A stretch of DNA of 64,000 nucleotides from Kluyvera intermedia (lineage in GTDB: Bacteria > Pseudomonadota > Gammaproteobacteria > Enterobacterales > Enterobacteriaceae), in NCBI RefSeq assembly GCF_034424175.1, contig NZ_CP139986.1, forward strand, positions 2,418,001 to 2,482,000. The letters run 5' to 3'. Positions 19,602 through 29,996 of the stretch are shown here, piece after piece. The notes below the pieces were generated by a model that saw nothing but the letters and a program-made list of their open reading frames with translations, was not told where the DNA came from and ran no database searches. Made by a program: the position numbers and the translations under genes. How positions within the stretch are numbered: the first letter of the stretch is position 1; every line of letters starts with the position of its first letter.

Positions 19602-19750
19602 CAATGGCTCCAGCATTTGGTTTGCGTTCTTTATAGCGTATTTTTGCCCCTGCACTGACTGTTTTGTGCGATCGGTTGAGGTATTGATTACGTTTATATT
19701 GCGATTTAATGTGTTGCCAGACACACGCCCTTCTACACTAAGGATCCTCC

Positions 19751-20329
19751 ATGAGCCGTTTTCGCCCCGTCGAACTACAGCACGCCAGCCGTTTACTTAA
19801 CCACGGCCCGACTATTCTGATAACCAGTTATGACGCGGATTCAAAGCGCCGCAACGTGATGGCTGCCGCCTGGTCGATGCCGGTCGAATTCGATCCGCCG
19901 CGCATCGCTATCGTGGTGGATAAAGGGGCATGGTCGCGGGAGATTATCGAGCGCAACGGCACATTTGGCATCGTGGTGCCGGGCGTAGCAGCGGCGAGCT
20001 GGACCTACGCCGTCGGCAGCATCAGCGGACGCGAAGAGGATAAATTTAACGCCTACGGTATTCCGGTCATCACCGGGCCGGTGCTTGGCCTGCCACTGAT
20101 TGAAGAGAAATGTCTGGCGTGGATGGAGTGCCGTTTACTGCCCGCCACGGCAGCGGCAGCCCAATACGATACGCTGTTTGGCGAAGTGGTTGCGGCATCC
20201 GCCGATGCACAGGCGTTTGTCGCCGGTCGCTGGCAGTTCGACGACGATAAGCGCAATACTCTGCATCATCTCGGCGCGGGAACGTTCGTTGCCAGCGGCA
20301 AGCAGATCCGCGCGAATACGCCAGATTAA
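19751..20329 (+). CDS. yddH: Flavin-reductase-like protein YddH
   Basis: A 192-residue protein with a split-barrel FMN-binding domain of the flavin reductase-like family, for example NHGPTILITSYDADSKRRNV and MAAAWSMPVEFDPPRIAIV near residues 17-55. The position next to nhoA and before pptA is the same as in E. coli K-12. The physiological substrate is not known; the flavin-binding role is inferred from the fold. Confidence 0.9.
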   Translation: MSRFRPVELQHASRLLNHGPTILITSYDADSKRRNVMAAAWSMPVEFDPPRIAIVVDKGAWSREIIERNGTFGIVVPGVAAASWTYAVGSISGREEDKFNAYGIPVITGPVLGLPLIEEKCLAWMECRLLPATAAAAQYDTLFGEVVAASADAQAFVAGRWQFDDDKRNTLHHLGAGTFVASGKQIRANTPD

Positions 20330-20338
20330 TGCAAAGCG

Positions 20339-20420
20339 TTGTAGGCCAGATAAAGCGAAGCTGCCATCCGGCAATCTGCACGCCTGTGCCAGATGGCGCT
20401 ATGCTTATCAGGCCTACAGG
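20339..20420. repeat. REP pair between yddH and pptA
   Basis: GTAGGCCAGATAAAGCGAAGC...GCCATCCGGCA is followed by the inverted unit GCCAGATGGCGCTATGCTTATCAGGCCTACA. The two genes are convergent, so the pair may act as a transcription boundary. Confidence 0.85.
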
Positions 20421-20438
20421 GGGGATCGCTAAAGCGGA

Positions 20439-20666
20439 TTACATGCTATAACCTGGTTTCTTGATTAGCGTATCCATCTGCGGCGCAATTTCATTATCCC
20501 ACACCTGCTGCCAGTCGCTTTCCTGCACTTGATTAAGCGCCACGCTGACCGAGCGGTCTTTGGTGCTGAGATGACGGATGAGCACTTCGGTGATGTCCGC
20601 CGCCAGCGCGGTTTTCTGTTCTTCACTCAGCTCGCGGGGGAAACATTTAATATCAACGTGTGGCAT
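20439..20666 (-). CDS. pptA: 4-oxalocrotonate tautomerase-family enzyme PptA
   Basis: A 75-residue protein beginning [10 protein letters not shown]. The proline exposed after removal of Met1 is the general acid/base of this superfamily. It matches E. coli PptA (YdcE), which tautomerises phenylpyruvate-like keto-enols in vitro; its natural substrate is unknown. The start codon follows an AGGAGTC-type site. Confidence 0.93.
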   Translation of the reverse strand: MPHVDIKCFPRELSEEQKTALAADITEVLIRHLSTKDRSVSVALNQVQESDWQQVWDNEIAPQMDTLIKKPGYSM

Positions 20667-20749
20667 GGGCAGGACTCCTTATGATTAGAGTCTTAAAGCT
20701 ACCATAGCATGGCAAAAACGGCTGTCATTTCGTGCGCTAATCCCACGAA

Positions 20750-21292
20750 TTATTTCACTTTTTCGGCCAACAAATTCGCCAAAAACGCTTTGGTCTCCCG
20801 CTGGTTTTTTAGCCGTACAAAACGGATATGCTGCCACTGTGGATCGTGCATATCACGTAGATAACGTTCACGGTTTTGCCGCCAGGTTTTTAACGTCCAC
20901 AAAATGATTGAATCGCGGCTGGCAAACGAACGGCGGAAGCTTTCCCGGTTGCCCGTCCCAGGCCACAACTCCTGATGCCGTAAGGCTCTGGACGCCGCGC
21001 GGCAGACCGCCTGCCGCAAAGTGCGCCAAAAGCTGTAATCCACCCACACCACCATATCCACGTCGCGCCACTTCACCGGGCGGCTGCGATTATAATTGCC
21101 GTCCAGCACCCAACCCGGGGCAACGGTCGCCAGGCGGATTTTCTCGAACAGTTCGTCATCGGGCGTACCCTGCCAGTTTGGCCGCCAGTAGAGCGTATCC
21201 ATTTCGATATAAGGCACAGACAACGCCTGCGCCAAACGTCGCGCAAGCGTCGACTTACCGACACCACTGGTTCCTACTACGTTGATTTTCAT
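20750..21292 (-). CDS. Small P-loop kinase-like protein
   Basis: A 180-residue protein with a Walker A motif GTSGVGKST at residues 7-15 and a WVLDGNYNRS segment like those in the adenylate-kinase-related family often annotated as FlaR or DNA topology modulation protein. The N-terminal half resembles a nucleoside-monophosphate kinase core with a short lid. The annotation as a topology modulator rests on old names; an ATP-dependent small-molecule kinase is equally possible. It is transcribed away from the LysR gene at 21397. Confidence 0.8.
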   Translation of the reverse strand: MKINVVGTSGVGKSTLARRLAQALSVPYIEMDTLYWRPNWQGTPDDELFEKIRLATVAPGWVLDGNYNRSRPVKWRDVDMVVWVDYSFWRTLRQAVCRAASRALRHQELWPGTGNRESFRRSFASRDSIILWTLKTWRQNRERYLRDMHDPQWQHIRFVRLKNQRETKAFLANLLAEKVK

Positions 21293-21369
21293 CGCTGACT
21301 CGCTTGCGTTTAAGGAGTTGCATCTAAACCTGCGACTATTACACTAAATTAATCAACTAAATACCATGA

Positions 21370-22885
<1,516 letters not shown>

Positions 22886-22913
22886 GGCTTCTCCTGTATT
22901 GGCGCGGTGTGCT

Positions 22914-22936
22914 CCCTCTCCCCAAAGGGGCGAGGG
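22914..22936. repeat. Short inverted repeat between paaX and paaY
   Basis: CCCTCTCCCC-AAA-GGGGCGAGGG; nearly the same unit occurs at 36024-36046 and a related one at 35934-35960. Confidence 0.75.
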
Positions 22937-22985
22937 AACAGTGCGGCAATGTTTTCTCTTACAGTGCAAATAGTTGGCATCTTTT

Positions 22986-23906
22986 TTAGACTAATCCACC
23001 AAAGCGTTGGTAATAGAGCAGCCCCGGCGCGGGCAGTTCGCCCACCGAACTTTCGCCTTTTTCACTGACGAAAATCTGCGCACCGGGAGCAACGCGTTGA
23101 TAGATGTTGATACACAGCTGACGCGCGGTTTGCCCCAGCCAGTGAGCAGGCAGCAGCTCCTCCGGCAACAGCGGATCTTTTAGCACCACGCGGCGATAAA
23201 AATGAATCAGCAGTAAACGAATCTGGAAGCAGCGTTCCGGCGTAAGATCTTCCGGCTCAGCATCACGTAGCAGCGGCAACAACGGACGAAACAGGGTGAT
23301 AAACGCCTCGTACATGGCGTTCTGTTCGGTCAGATGCCAGCACTCTTCCACCCGCTCACGCAGCGCTGCACGGGAAAGCGCCAGCGGCGAGTGGGCTTCA
23401 AAGCAGATAACGTTTTCCGCCACGCCCGCTTCATGCAGCAACGATTGCACGTCCGCCAGCTTTTGCGACGGCGAGGCCAGCAGACTTGGCGCGAGGACGC
23501 CGAAACCCTGCCAGATCAACTGCTTTTTGACCTCAGCGAGGGTGTTTTTCTCCAGCCCTTCCGAGAGTAACAGCAGCCAGGTGCCGTCCCATTCGGGCGC
23601 ACTGGCGCGATAAATTTTGTTCTCGGCGCGGCGCGTCAGGCGCAGACCTTTGTCGCTCAGGCGATAGAAGCTGCGGCGGCCAATGCGCACCACGTCCAGC
23701 CACTCTTCTTTGTTGAGGCGAAACAGCGCAGTGCGTACAAAGCGCTCGCCAAAGCCGAGTCCTTCAAGCAATGCCGCCACGCTGCCGAGCCACACTTCGC
23801 CGCCGCGCTGGGATAAGCAGTCGCCATATAACGAAGCGATAAGCGAGGTGCCGCTAATGGGCATCGCGGTCACCGCCTGCTGAATAAAGCTGTCGAGTTT
23901 GTCCAT
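22986..23906 (-). CDS. paaX: Phenylacetyl-CoA-responsive repressor PaaX
   Basis: A 306-residue PaaX-family regulator that represses the paaA and paaZ promoters until phenylacetyl-CoA binds. The N-terminal winged helix region includes [26 protein letters not shown] (split here: [13 protein letters not shown] near residue 55, then the IGRRSFY turn). The start at 23906 (MDKLD) is preferred by alignment with E. coli; an in-frame ATG three codons earlier (23915) is possible. The protein ends RFGGLV, about ten residues short of the E. coli C-terminus. It is transcribed in the same direction as paaK but separated by a REP pair. Confidence 0.94.
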   Translation of the reverse strand: MDKLDSFIQQAVTAMPISGTSLIASLYGDCLSQRGGEVWLGSVAALLEGLGFGERFVRTALFRLNKEEWLDVVRIGRRSFYRLSDKGLRLTRRAENKIYRASAPEWDGTWLLLLSEGLEKNTLAEVKKQLIWQGFGVLAPSLLASPSQKLADVQSLLHEAGVAENVICFEAHSPLALSRAALRERVEECWHLTEQNAMYEAFITLFRPLLPLLRDAEPEDLTPERCFQIRLLLIHFYRRVVLKDPLLPEELLPAHWLGQTARQLCINIYQRVAPGAQIFVSEKGESSVGELPAPGLLYYQRFGGLV

Positions 23907-23958
23907 ATGATTCATTCTGTTGTTATTTTTGTCCTTTTTGAATCATAGCACAGGAAAT

Positions 23959-24042
23959 CCCGGAGGCGGTGCTACGCACCTGTCCGGGCTATGGGCTTGA
24001 GGCATCGGGTAGCCCGGACAGGCGCAACGCGCCGCCTCCGGG
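23959..24042. repeat. REP-like inverted pair between paaK and paaX
   Basis: CCCGGAGGCGGTGC... and ...GCGCGCCGCCTCCGGG bracket an inner GTCCGGGCTA/TAGCCCGGAC inversion. It probably marks the end of the long paaA-K transcript. Confidence 0.8.
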
Positions 24043-24050
24043 AGAAGGTG

Positions 24051-25367
24051 TTAACCATTAGCGGCGGCTTTACGCAAATCAAACACCCGGCACGCTTTGC
24101 CTTCGGAGCGTGGAATGCTGCCGCAGTTAACGATGCTGACATCGGTAGAGATCCCAACCATCGACTTAATACGGTGACGCAGATGGTGGCAAATCTGGCA
24201 GCGCTGCTCGTGGCTCAGCGCCAGACCGCTCTCTTTTAGCTCCACGCGCACGGAAAGTGAATCAAGATGCCCGCGGCGATCCACCTCCAGCTGGTAATGC
24301 GGCGCCAGATGTTCAATCTTGAGGATCTCTTCCTCCAGTTGCGATGGGAAGACGTTAACGCCGCGAATAATCAGCATGTCATCGCTGCGCCCGCTGATGC
24401 GATCCATCCGGCGCATGGTGCGGGCGGTGCCCGGCAGCAGGCGCGTCAGGTCGCGGGTGCGATAGCGGATCACCGGCAGCGCTTCTTTGGTCAGGGTGGT
24501 GAACAGCAGTTCGCCGTGCTCGCCGTCGGCCAACGGCGTGCCGTCTTCCGGGTTAACCACTTCCGGGAAGAAATGATCTTCCCAGATAGTCGGGCCGTCG
24601 CCGGTTTCAATACATTCCATCGCCACGCCCGGCCCCATCACTTCAGACAAGCCGTAAATATCCAGCGCGGTAATGCCGAGGCGACGTTCAATTTCGGCGC
24701 GCATTCCCGCCGTCCACGGCTCGGCGCCAAACACGCCGGTACGCAGCGAGCAGCCGCGCGCGTCGCCGCCCATCTGGCGTTCGAGTTCTTCAATCAGGTT
24801 CAGGCAGTAAGACGGCGTCACCATAATCATGTCAGGCTTGAAATCACGAATCAGCTGCGCCTGTTTCTCGGTTTGCCCGCCGGACATCGGGATCACCGTG
24901 GCCCCTAAACGTTCCGCGCCGTAATGTGCGCCCAGGCCGCCGGTAAACAGGCCATAGCCGTAGGCGACGTGGATTTTGTCTTTCGCCGTGCCGCCCGCCG
25001 CCCGCAGGGAGCGCGCCACGATATTGGCCCAGGTATCGATGTCGTTTTGCGTATAGCCAACGACGGTCGGTTTGCCGGTGGTGCCGGACGACGCGTGGAT
25101 ACGCACCACCTGCTCCATCGGCACCGCGAAGGTGTCGAACGGATAGTTATCACGCAGGTCCTGCTTGGTGGTGCAGGGAAACTTGCTTAGGTCACTCAGC
25201 TCACGGAAATCATCCGGATGAACGCCCGCCGCATCGAACTTACGGCGATACATCGGCACATTTTCATAGGCGTGTTTTAACGTCCACTTCAGACGTTCGG
25301 TTTGCAGAGCCTGTAATTCGTCACGCGATGCAGTTTCAATCGGATCTAATGTTGTTGTAGTTGTCAT
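24051..25367 (-). CDS. paaK: Phenylacetate-CoA ligase
   Basis: A 438-residue ATP-dependent ligase that makes phenylacetyl-CoA, the first committed step and also the inducer that releases PaaX. The AMP-binding core HASSGTTGKPTVVGYT is near residues 91-106; the C-terminal AMP-binding_C2 domain contains RSDDMLIIRGVNVFPSQ. The length equals the E. coli enzyme. It is the last gene of paaABCDEFGHIJK, 28 bp after paaJ. Confidence 0.97.
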   Translation of the reverse strand: MTTTTTLDPIETASRDELQALQTERLKWTLKHAYENVPMYRRKFDAAGVHPDDFRELSDLSKFPCTTKQDLRDNYPFDTFAVPMEQVVRIHASSGTTGKPTVVGYTQNDIDTWANIVARSLRAAGGTAKDKIHVAYGYGLFTGGLGAHYGAERLGATVIPMSGGQTEKQAQLIRDFKPDMIMVTPSYCLNLIEELERQMGGDARGCSLRTGVFGAEPWTAGMRAEIERRLGITALDIYGLSEVMGPGVAMECIETGDGPTIWEDHFFPEVVNPEDGTPLADGEHGELLFTTLTKEALPVIRYRTRDLTRLLPGTARTMRRMDRISGRSDDMLIIRGVNVFPSQLEEEILKIEHLAPHYQLEVDRRGHLDSLSVRVELKESGLALSHEQRCQICHHLRHRIKSMVGISTDVSIVNCGSIPRSEGKACRVFDLRKAAANG

Positions 25368-25395
25368 TTTGTAGGGTATCCGCAGGTCAATTAGC

Positions 25396-26601
25396 TCACA
25401 CTCGCTCGAGGATCAGGGCAATGCCCTGGCCCACGCCAATACACATCGTACACAGCGCATAGCGTCCATTGCGTCGTTCCAGTTCCAACGTTGCCGCCAG
25501 CGCTAACCGCACGCCGCTCATTCCCAGCGGGTGGCCTAAGGCGATGGCGCCACCGTTGGGATTCACGTGTTCAGCATCATCTGCCAGACCGAGCTGGCGC
25601 ATCACGCCCAGCGCCTGAGCGGCAAAGGCTTCGTTCAGCTCAATCACATCCATATCGTTAATATTCAGCCCGGCACGCTCCAGCACTTTACGCACTGCCG
25701 GCACCGGCCCCAGCCCCATAAACTTCGGCTCCACACCCGCCGTCGCCATCGCTACGATGCGTGCTCGCGGCGTCAGCCCCTGTACCTTTGCCTGTTCTGC
25801 GCTGGCAATAATCATCGCCGCCGCACCGTCGTTCACGCCGGAGGCGTTCCCGGCGGTAATTACGCCGCCTTTACGGAACGGGGTTTTCAGTGAAGAGAGT
25901 TGTTCGAGGGTGGTTTCCGCACGCGGATGTTCATCATCACGCACCGCGCTGACCGCGCCCTTCTTGCCGATAATCTGCACTGGCACAATTTCCTGCGCCA
26001 GAATGCCGTCGCGCTGAGCTTGTGCCGTGCGCTGCTGGCTGCGATAAGCAAAGGCGTCCTGGTCTTCGCGGCTGATATTTAACAATTCAGCTACATTCTC
26101 CGCCGTTTCCGGCATGCTGTCAGTTCCAAATTGTTGCTGCATGAGCGGGTTCACAAAACGCCAGCCGATGGTGGTGTCAAACATCTCCGCCTGACGCTGA
26201 AACGGCGAGGTGGCTTTGCTCATCACAAACGGCGCGCGGGACATGGATTCCACGCCACCGGCAATCAGCAGATCCGCATCACCGGCTTTAATCGCCCGAG
26301 CGGCAAAGCCAATCGCGTCCAGCCCGGAACCACACAATCGGTTGATGGTGGTGCCCGCCACAGAGTGCGGATAACCCGCCAGCAGCGTCGCCATATGCGC
26401 CACGTTACGGTTATCTTCCCCCGCCTGATTGGCGCAGCCGAAGATCACATCGTCGATGGCGCTGGCATCCAACTTCGGATTCCGGTTGAGTAATTCCCGC
26501 AGCGGAATGGCAGCCAGATCGTCGGCGCGAACGCCGGCCAGCGCGCCGCCGTAGCGACCAATCGGGGTACGAATGCCGTCACAAATAAACGCGTCACGCA
26601 T
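25396..26601 (-). CDS. paaJ: 3-oxoadipyl-CoA / 3-oxo-5,6-dehydrosuberyl-CoA thiolase
   Basis: A 401-residue thiolase that acts twice in the pathway, cleaving 3-oxo-5,6-didehydrosuberyl-CoA and 3-oxoadipyl-CoA to acetyl-CoA and succinyl-CoA. The acyl-accepting cysteine is Cys90 in NRLCGSG; the C-terminal GHPLGMSG and CIGVGQG motifs supply His and the second Cys. The start overlaps the paaI stop by one base (TAATG). Confidence 0.97.
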   Translation of the reverse strand: MRDAFICDGIRTPIGRYGGALAGVRADDLAAIPLRELLNRNPKLDASAIDDVIFGCANQAGEDNRNVAHMATLLAGYPHSVAGTTINRLCGSGLDAIGFAARAIKAGDADLLIAGGVESMSRAPFVMSKATSPFQRQAEMFDTTIGWRFVNPLMQQQFGTDSMPETAENVAELLNISREDQDAFAYRSQQRTAQAQRDGILAQEIVPVQIIGKKGAVSAVRDDEHPRAETTLEQLSSLKTPFRKGGVITAGNASGVNDGAAAMIIASAEQAKVQGLTPRARIVAMATAGVEPKFMGLGPVPAVRKVLERAGLNINDMDVIELNEAFAAQALGVMRQLGLADDAEHVNPNGGAIALGHPLGMSGVRLALAATLELERRNGRYALCTMCIGVGQGIALILERV

Positions 26602-27023
26602 TAGACTTCTCCTGTAATAGTGCCGCCGATGCGGTGCGATTTGCCGCGAAACAGGGCCACGATTTTTTGCTGCTGATTGATAATTTCAATGTCGTAAACG
26701 CCGGTCAGTTTGCCCTGCTGCTTGACCCGCGCGGTGGCGGTCAGCAGTTCACCAACAAAGGCCGGACGCAGGAAATCGATACTGGCGGCAGACGCCACCG
26801 CCGCCAGCCCCTGACTGTTGCAGGCGTAGGCGAATGCGGTATCTGCCAGCGAAAACAGTTGTCCGCCGTGGCAGGTTTGATGGCCGTTCAACATATTCGG
26901 TGACACCGCCATGGTCATCTGCGCGTAGCCTTCGTCCATTTCGATAATCTTGATACCCAGCGTTTTGGCGCAGGTATCGTTCTCATACATGGCGCGGGCG
27001 TTGCGCCAGGCTTCATTACTCAT
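26601..27023 (-). CDS. paaI: Hydroxyphenylacetyl-CoA thioesterase PaaI
   Basis: A 140-residue hotdog-fold thioesterase, identical in length to E. coli PaaI, with the motif HGGQLFSLADTAF in which Asp61 is the expected catalytic acid. It rescues CoA from dead-end hydroxylated phenylacetyl-CoA products. The true start is 27023 (MSNEAWRN), overlapping the end of paaH by 8 bp; the longer open frame beginning at 27440 crosses paaH out of frame and is not real. Confidence 0.96.
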   Translation of the reverse strand: MSNEAWRNARAMYENDTCAKTLGIKIIEMDEGYAQMTMAVSPNMLNGHQTCHGGQLFSLADTAFAYACNSQGLAAVASAASIDFLRPAFVGELLTATARVKQQGKLTGVYDIEIINQQQKIVALFRGKSHRIGGTITGEV

Positions 27024-28434
27024 GACGCATCTCCAGTAGCGCTTTTTCGCGCAGCAGCGCACTCGGGCGATAGCGTTCTTCGCCGTAATGCTGTTGCAGG
27101 TTCTCCAGCAGACGCAGGACGCGCCCCCATCCCAATGAGTCACCCCAGCCAATCGGGCCGTGCGGGTAATTAACGCCCAGACGCATGGCGGTATCGATAT
27201 CCTCGGCGCTGGCAACGCCTTTTTGCAGCGCGTCCAGCGCTTCATTCGCCAGCATCGCCACCGTGCGCCACACCAGCAGGCCGGGGTAATCGGCGATGTG
27301 CAGCACCTTTTTGCCCTGCTGCTGGAAGAAATAAACCGCTTTATCGGTGGCGGCTTGTGGATTGGTGGCAGCACTCGCCAGCACCACCGTGTCGCCCGCC
27401 GCGTAGTCGTACACCACCACCGGGCGGTTGTGCTGCACACTTAAGGCCAGCGCGGTTTCACCCGTGGTTTCCAGTAGCAGCACATCGTCTAATTCAGTGA
27501 CAACGTCACGCTTGATATTTTCCGCAGCACAGTGCGCTGACACCACAGCCAGCGCCAGTTCCGGCTGTGCTTCAACAGGCCAGCGATAAACACCGTGACC
27601 GCTTTTCTTACCCAGACGCCCGGCAATGGCCAGCTCCTGTTGCAGCAGCGACGGCAGAAAACGTCGGTCCTGCCAGAAAGCGTTAAACACCGAACAGGTC
27701 ACCGCAAAATTCACGTCCTGGCCGATAAGGTCGGTCAGCGCCAGCGGCCCCATCGGGAACCCGCCGCCGTCGCGCAATGCGGCGTCAATCACTTCAGGCG
27801 CCGCCACCTGCTCTTCCAGCGCTCGCCAGGCTTCGGCGTAAAACGGCCGCGCCACGCGGTTGACGATAAAGCCCGGCGTTGAACGACAGCGCACCGGCTG
27901 TTTACCCCAGGCGCTCACACACTGGCACAGTTGCTCAACCACTTCGGCTGAGGTTGCCAGCCCGCTGACCACTTCGACCAGCTTCATCACCGGTGCCGGG
28001 TTAAAGAAATGCAGACCCGCTACGCGCTCGGGGTGTTTAATGCCAGCGGCAATGGCGGTAATGGAAATCGACGAGGTATTGCTGGTCAGCAGCGTCGACG
28101 GGGAGCAGATCTCCGCCAGCTGGCTGAACAGCGCCTGTTTGATCTCCAGACGCTCGGACGCCGCTTCAATCACCAGTTGCGCATCCGCAAGCTGATTCAG
28201 TTCAGTTGCCGGAGTAATACGAGCCAGCAGCATCTGTGCTTGCTCGGCGCTGATTTTCCCGCGACTGATGCGGGAATCCAGACGCTGGGCAATACCGTCG
28301 ATGGCGCGAGTAATCGCGTCGGCGGAAATGTCATACAGCAGCACCGAATGCCCGGCGCTGGCAGCCACTTCAACAATGCCCGCGCCCATGGTGCCGCCGC
28401 CAATCACGGCGACGGTGTGGAGTGTTTGCGTCAT
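27016..28434 (-). CDS. paaH: 3-hydroxyadipyl-CoA dehydrogenase
   Basis: A 472-residue NAD-dependent 3-hydroxyacyl-CoA dehydrogenase oxidising 3-hydroxyadipyl-CoA to 3-oxoadipyl-CoA. The Rossmann motif GGGTMGAGI is at residues about 12-20 and the catalytic His-Glu pair is expected in LHFFNPAPVMKLVEVV. Two C-terminal 3HCDH domains follow, the second partly duplicated as in E. coli PaaH. It is 3 bp from the upstream paaG. Confidence 0.96.
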   Translation of the reverse strand: MTQTLHTVAVIGGGTMGAGIVEVAASAGHSVLLYDISADAITRAIDGIAQRLDSRISRGKISAEQAQMLLARITPATELNQLADAQLVIEAASERLEIKQALFSQLAEICSPSTLLTSNTSSISITAIAAGIKHPERVAGLHFFNPAPVMKLVEVVSGLATSAEVVEQLCQCVSAWGKQPVRCRSTPGFIVNRVARPFYAEAWRALEEQVAAPEVIDAALRDGGGFPMGPLALTDLIGQDVNFAVTCSVFNAFWQDRRFLPSLLQQELAIAGRLGKKSGHGVYRWPVEAQPELALAVVSAHCAAENIKRDVVTELDDVLLLETTGETALALSVQHNRPVVVYDYAAGDTVVLASAATNPQAATDKAVYFFQQQGKKVLHIADYPGLLVWRTVAMLANEALDALQKGVASAEDIDTAMRLGVNYPHGPIGWGDSLGWGRVLRLLENLQQHYGEERYRPSALLREKALLEMRHE

Positions 28435-28437
28435 GAG

Positions 28438-29226
28438 TTATTTCCCGCTGAACTGTGGAGGACGTTTGCCGAGGAAGGCGCTGACGCCCTCGCGATAGTC
28501 GTCGCTGCGCCCGGCAAGGCGCTGGAAATCGCGCTCAACGTCAAGCTGGTCATCCAGGGAGTTGGTTTCCGCCAGCTGCAACGCTTTCTTGATGAGCCCT
28601 AAACCGTAGGTGGGCTGAGAGGCCAGATGGCGCGCCAGCGTCAGGCTGGTGTCTTTCAGCTCTGCGTCATCCACCAGTTGCCAGATCATGCCCCACTGCG
28701 CGGCTTGTTCTGCGCTCAAGCTGTCGCCCAGCAGCATCAATCCCATAGCGCGGGCGCGGGTGGTGACGCGCGGTATTACCCAACTTCCGCCGCAGTCCGG
28801 TACCAGGCCTAGCTTGCTGAAAGCCATCACAAATTTCGCAGAACGCGCCGCCAGCACGATATCGCAGCCCAGCGCCAGCGTGGCACCGGCACCTGCCGCT
28901 ACGCCGTTGACCGCGCAAATCACCGGTTTCGGTAACGCAGCTAAGCGGCGCACCAGTGGGTTATAAAAACGCTCCACCGACATGCCTAAATCCGGTGCGG
29001 GGCCGCTTGGGTCAACGTTACGATCGTTCAGATCCTGTCCGGCACAAAAACCGCGCCCGGCACCGGTAATCAGCAGGCAGCGAATGGTCTCGTCGCGTTC
29101 AGCCTGCTTCAGGCAGTCGGACAACTGCTGGTGCATGGCGTCGTTAAAGCTGTTGAGTCGGTCCGGGCGGTTCAGGGTGATGGTCATCACGCCCTGGTCG
29201 ATATCGCTAAGAATGAATGCGTCCAC
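28438..29226 (-). CDS. paaG: Ring-1,2-epoxyphenylacetyl-CoA isomerase
   Basis: A 262-residue crotonase-fold enzyme converting the ring epoxide to the seven-membered oxepin-CoA and also isomerising a later unsaturated intermediate. The oxyanion-hole regions AGRGFCAGQDL (about residue 57) and VNGVAAGAGATLALGCD are clear. It sits 2 bp from paaF, part of the same operon. Confidence 0.96.
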   Translation of the reverse strand: MDAFILSDIDQGVMTITLNRPDRLNSFNDAMHQQLSDCLKQAERDETIRCLLITGAGRGFCAGQDLNDRNVDPSGPAPDLGMSVERFYNPLVRRLAALPKPVICAVNGVAAGAGATLALGCDIVLAARSAKFVMAFSKLGLVPDCGGSWVIPRVTTRARAMGLMLLGDSLSAEQAAQWGMIWQLVDDAELKDTSLTLARHLASQPTYGLGLIKKALQLAETNSLDDQLDVERDFQRLAGRSDDYREGVSAFLGKRPPQFSGK

Positions 29227-29228
29227 GG

Positions 29229-29996
29229 TTAACGTCCTTTGAAGGCTGGGGTGCGTTTTTCTAAAAAGGCAGCGATGCCTTCGCGACGGTCTTCGGTGGC
29301 GCTCAGCACGGTAAACAGCTGGCGCTCCTGGGTTAGCCCGGCCTGCAAACTGACCTCCTGCGCCAGACGTAACGACTGTTTGGCGGCACGCAGCGCCAGC
29401 GGTGAGTGACGGGCGATGGTCGCCGCCAGTGTCAGCGCGTATTCGTCAGAAAGGTTGGCTGGATGGATATCGCTGACCAGCCCGGCCTGCTGTGCCCGCT
29501 GGGCGTCAATGCTTTCACCGCTGAGCACCATGCGGCTGGCCAGCGCTTTTCCGACGCTACGAATCAAACGCTGGGTGCCGCCCGCCCCCGGCATGGTGCC
29601 GAGGGTGATTTCCGGCAGACCAAAGCGGGCGTTATCCCCGGCAATCACCAGGTCGCACAGCAGCGCCAACTCGCAGCCCGCGCCCAGCGCGTAGCCGTTG
29701 ACCACCGCAATCAGCGGCTTGTTAAAGGCATCGATACGCGCCCATAAGCGCGGGCGAATATCATCAAAAGTGGCGGGCAAATCTTTTTCTGCCATTTCGT
29801 TGAGATCGGCACCTGCCGCGAAATAACGGGTATTACCGCTAATCACGCAGACACTAATGCTCTCGTCCGCCGCCGCACTTTCCAGCGCCTCGGCAAGCTG
29901 GGTCAGCATCGCGTTATTCAGCGCATTACGCGCCTGCGGACGGTTTAGCGTCAGTTGTAAAACGCGGTCGTGACGGGTAATGAGGAGTTCGCTCAT
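29229..29996 (-). CDS. paaF: 2,3-dehydroadipyl-CoA hydratase
   Basis: A 255-residue crotonase-family enoyl-CoA hydratase. FAAGADLNEM and the second-region glutamates in ALLCDLVIAGDNARFGLPEITLG (read as two pieces; the key residue is the Glu of LPEITLG) fit a hydratase rather than an isomerase. It adds water to 2,3-dehydroadipyl-CoA before PaaH. The start overlaps the paaE stop by 4 bp. Confidence 0.96.
   Translation of the reverse strand: MSELLITRHDRVLQLTLNRPQARNALNNAMLTQLAEALESAAADESISVCVISGNTRYFAAGADLNEMAEKDLPATFDDIRPRLWARIDAFNKPLIAVVNGYALGAGCELALLCDLVIAGDNARFGLPEITLGTMPGAGGTQRLIRSVGKALASRMVLSGESIDAQRAQQAGLVSDIHPANLSDEYALTLAATIARHSPLALRAAKQSLRLAQEVSLQAGLTQERQLFTVLSATEDRREGIAAFLEKRTPAFKGR

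Noticed and set aside
23683..23906. Possible small plus-strand genes opposite paaX
   Set aside because: Fully overlapped by a conserved gene and without similarity.
26601..27440. 279-codon version of paaI
   Set aside because: The first half crosses paaH out of frame with low-complexity composition; PaaI starts at 27023 with the exact family length.
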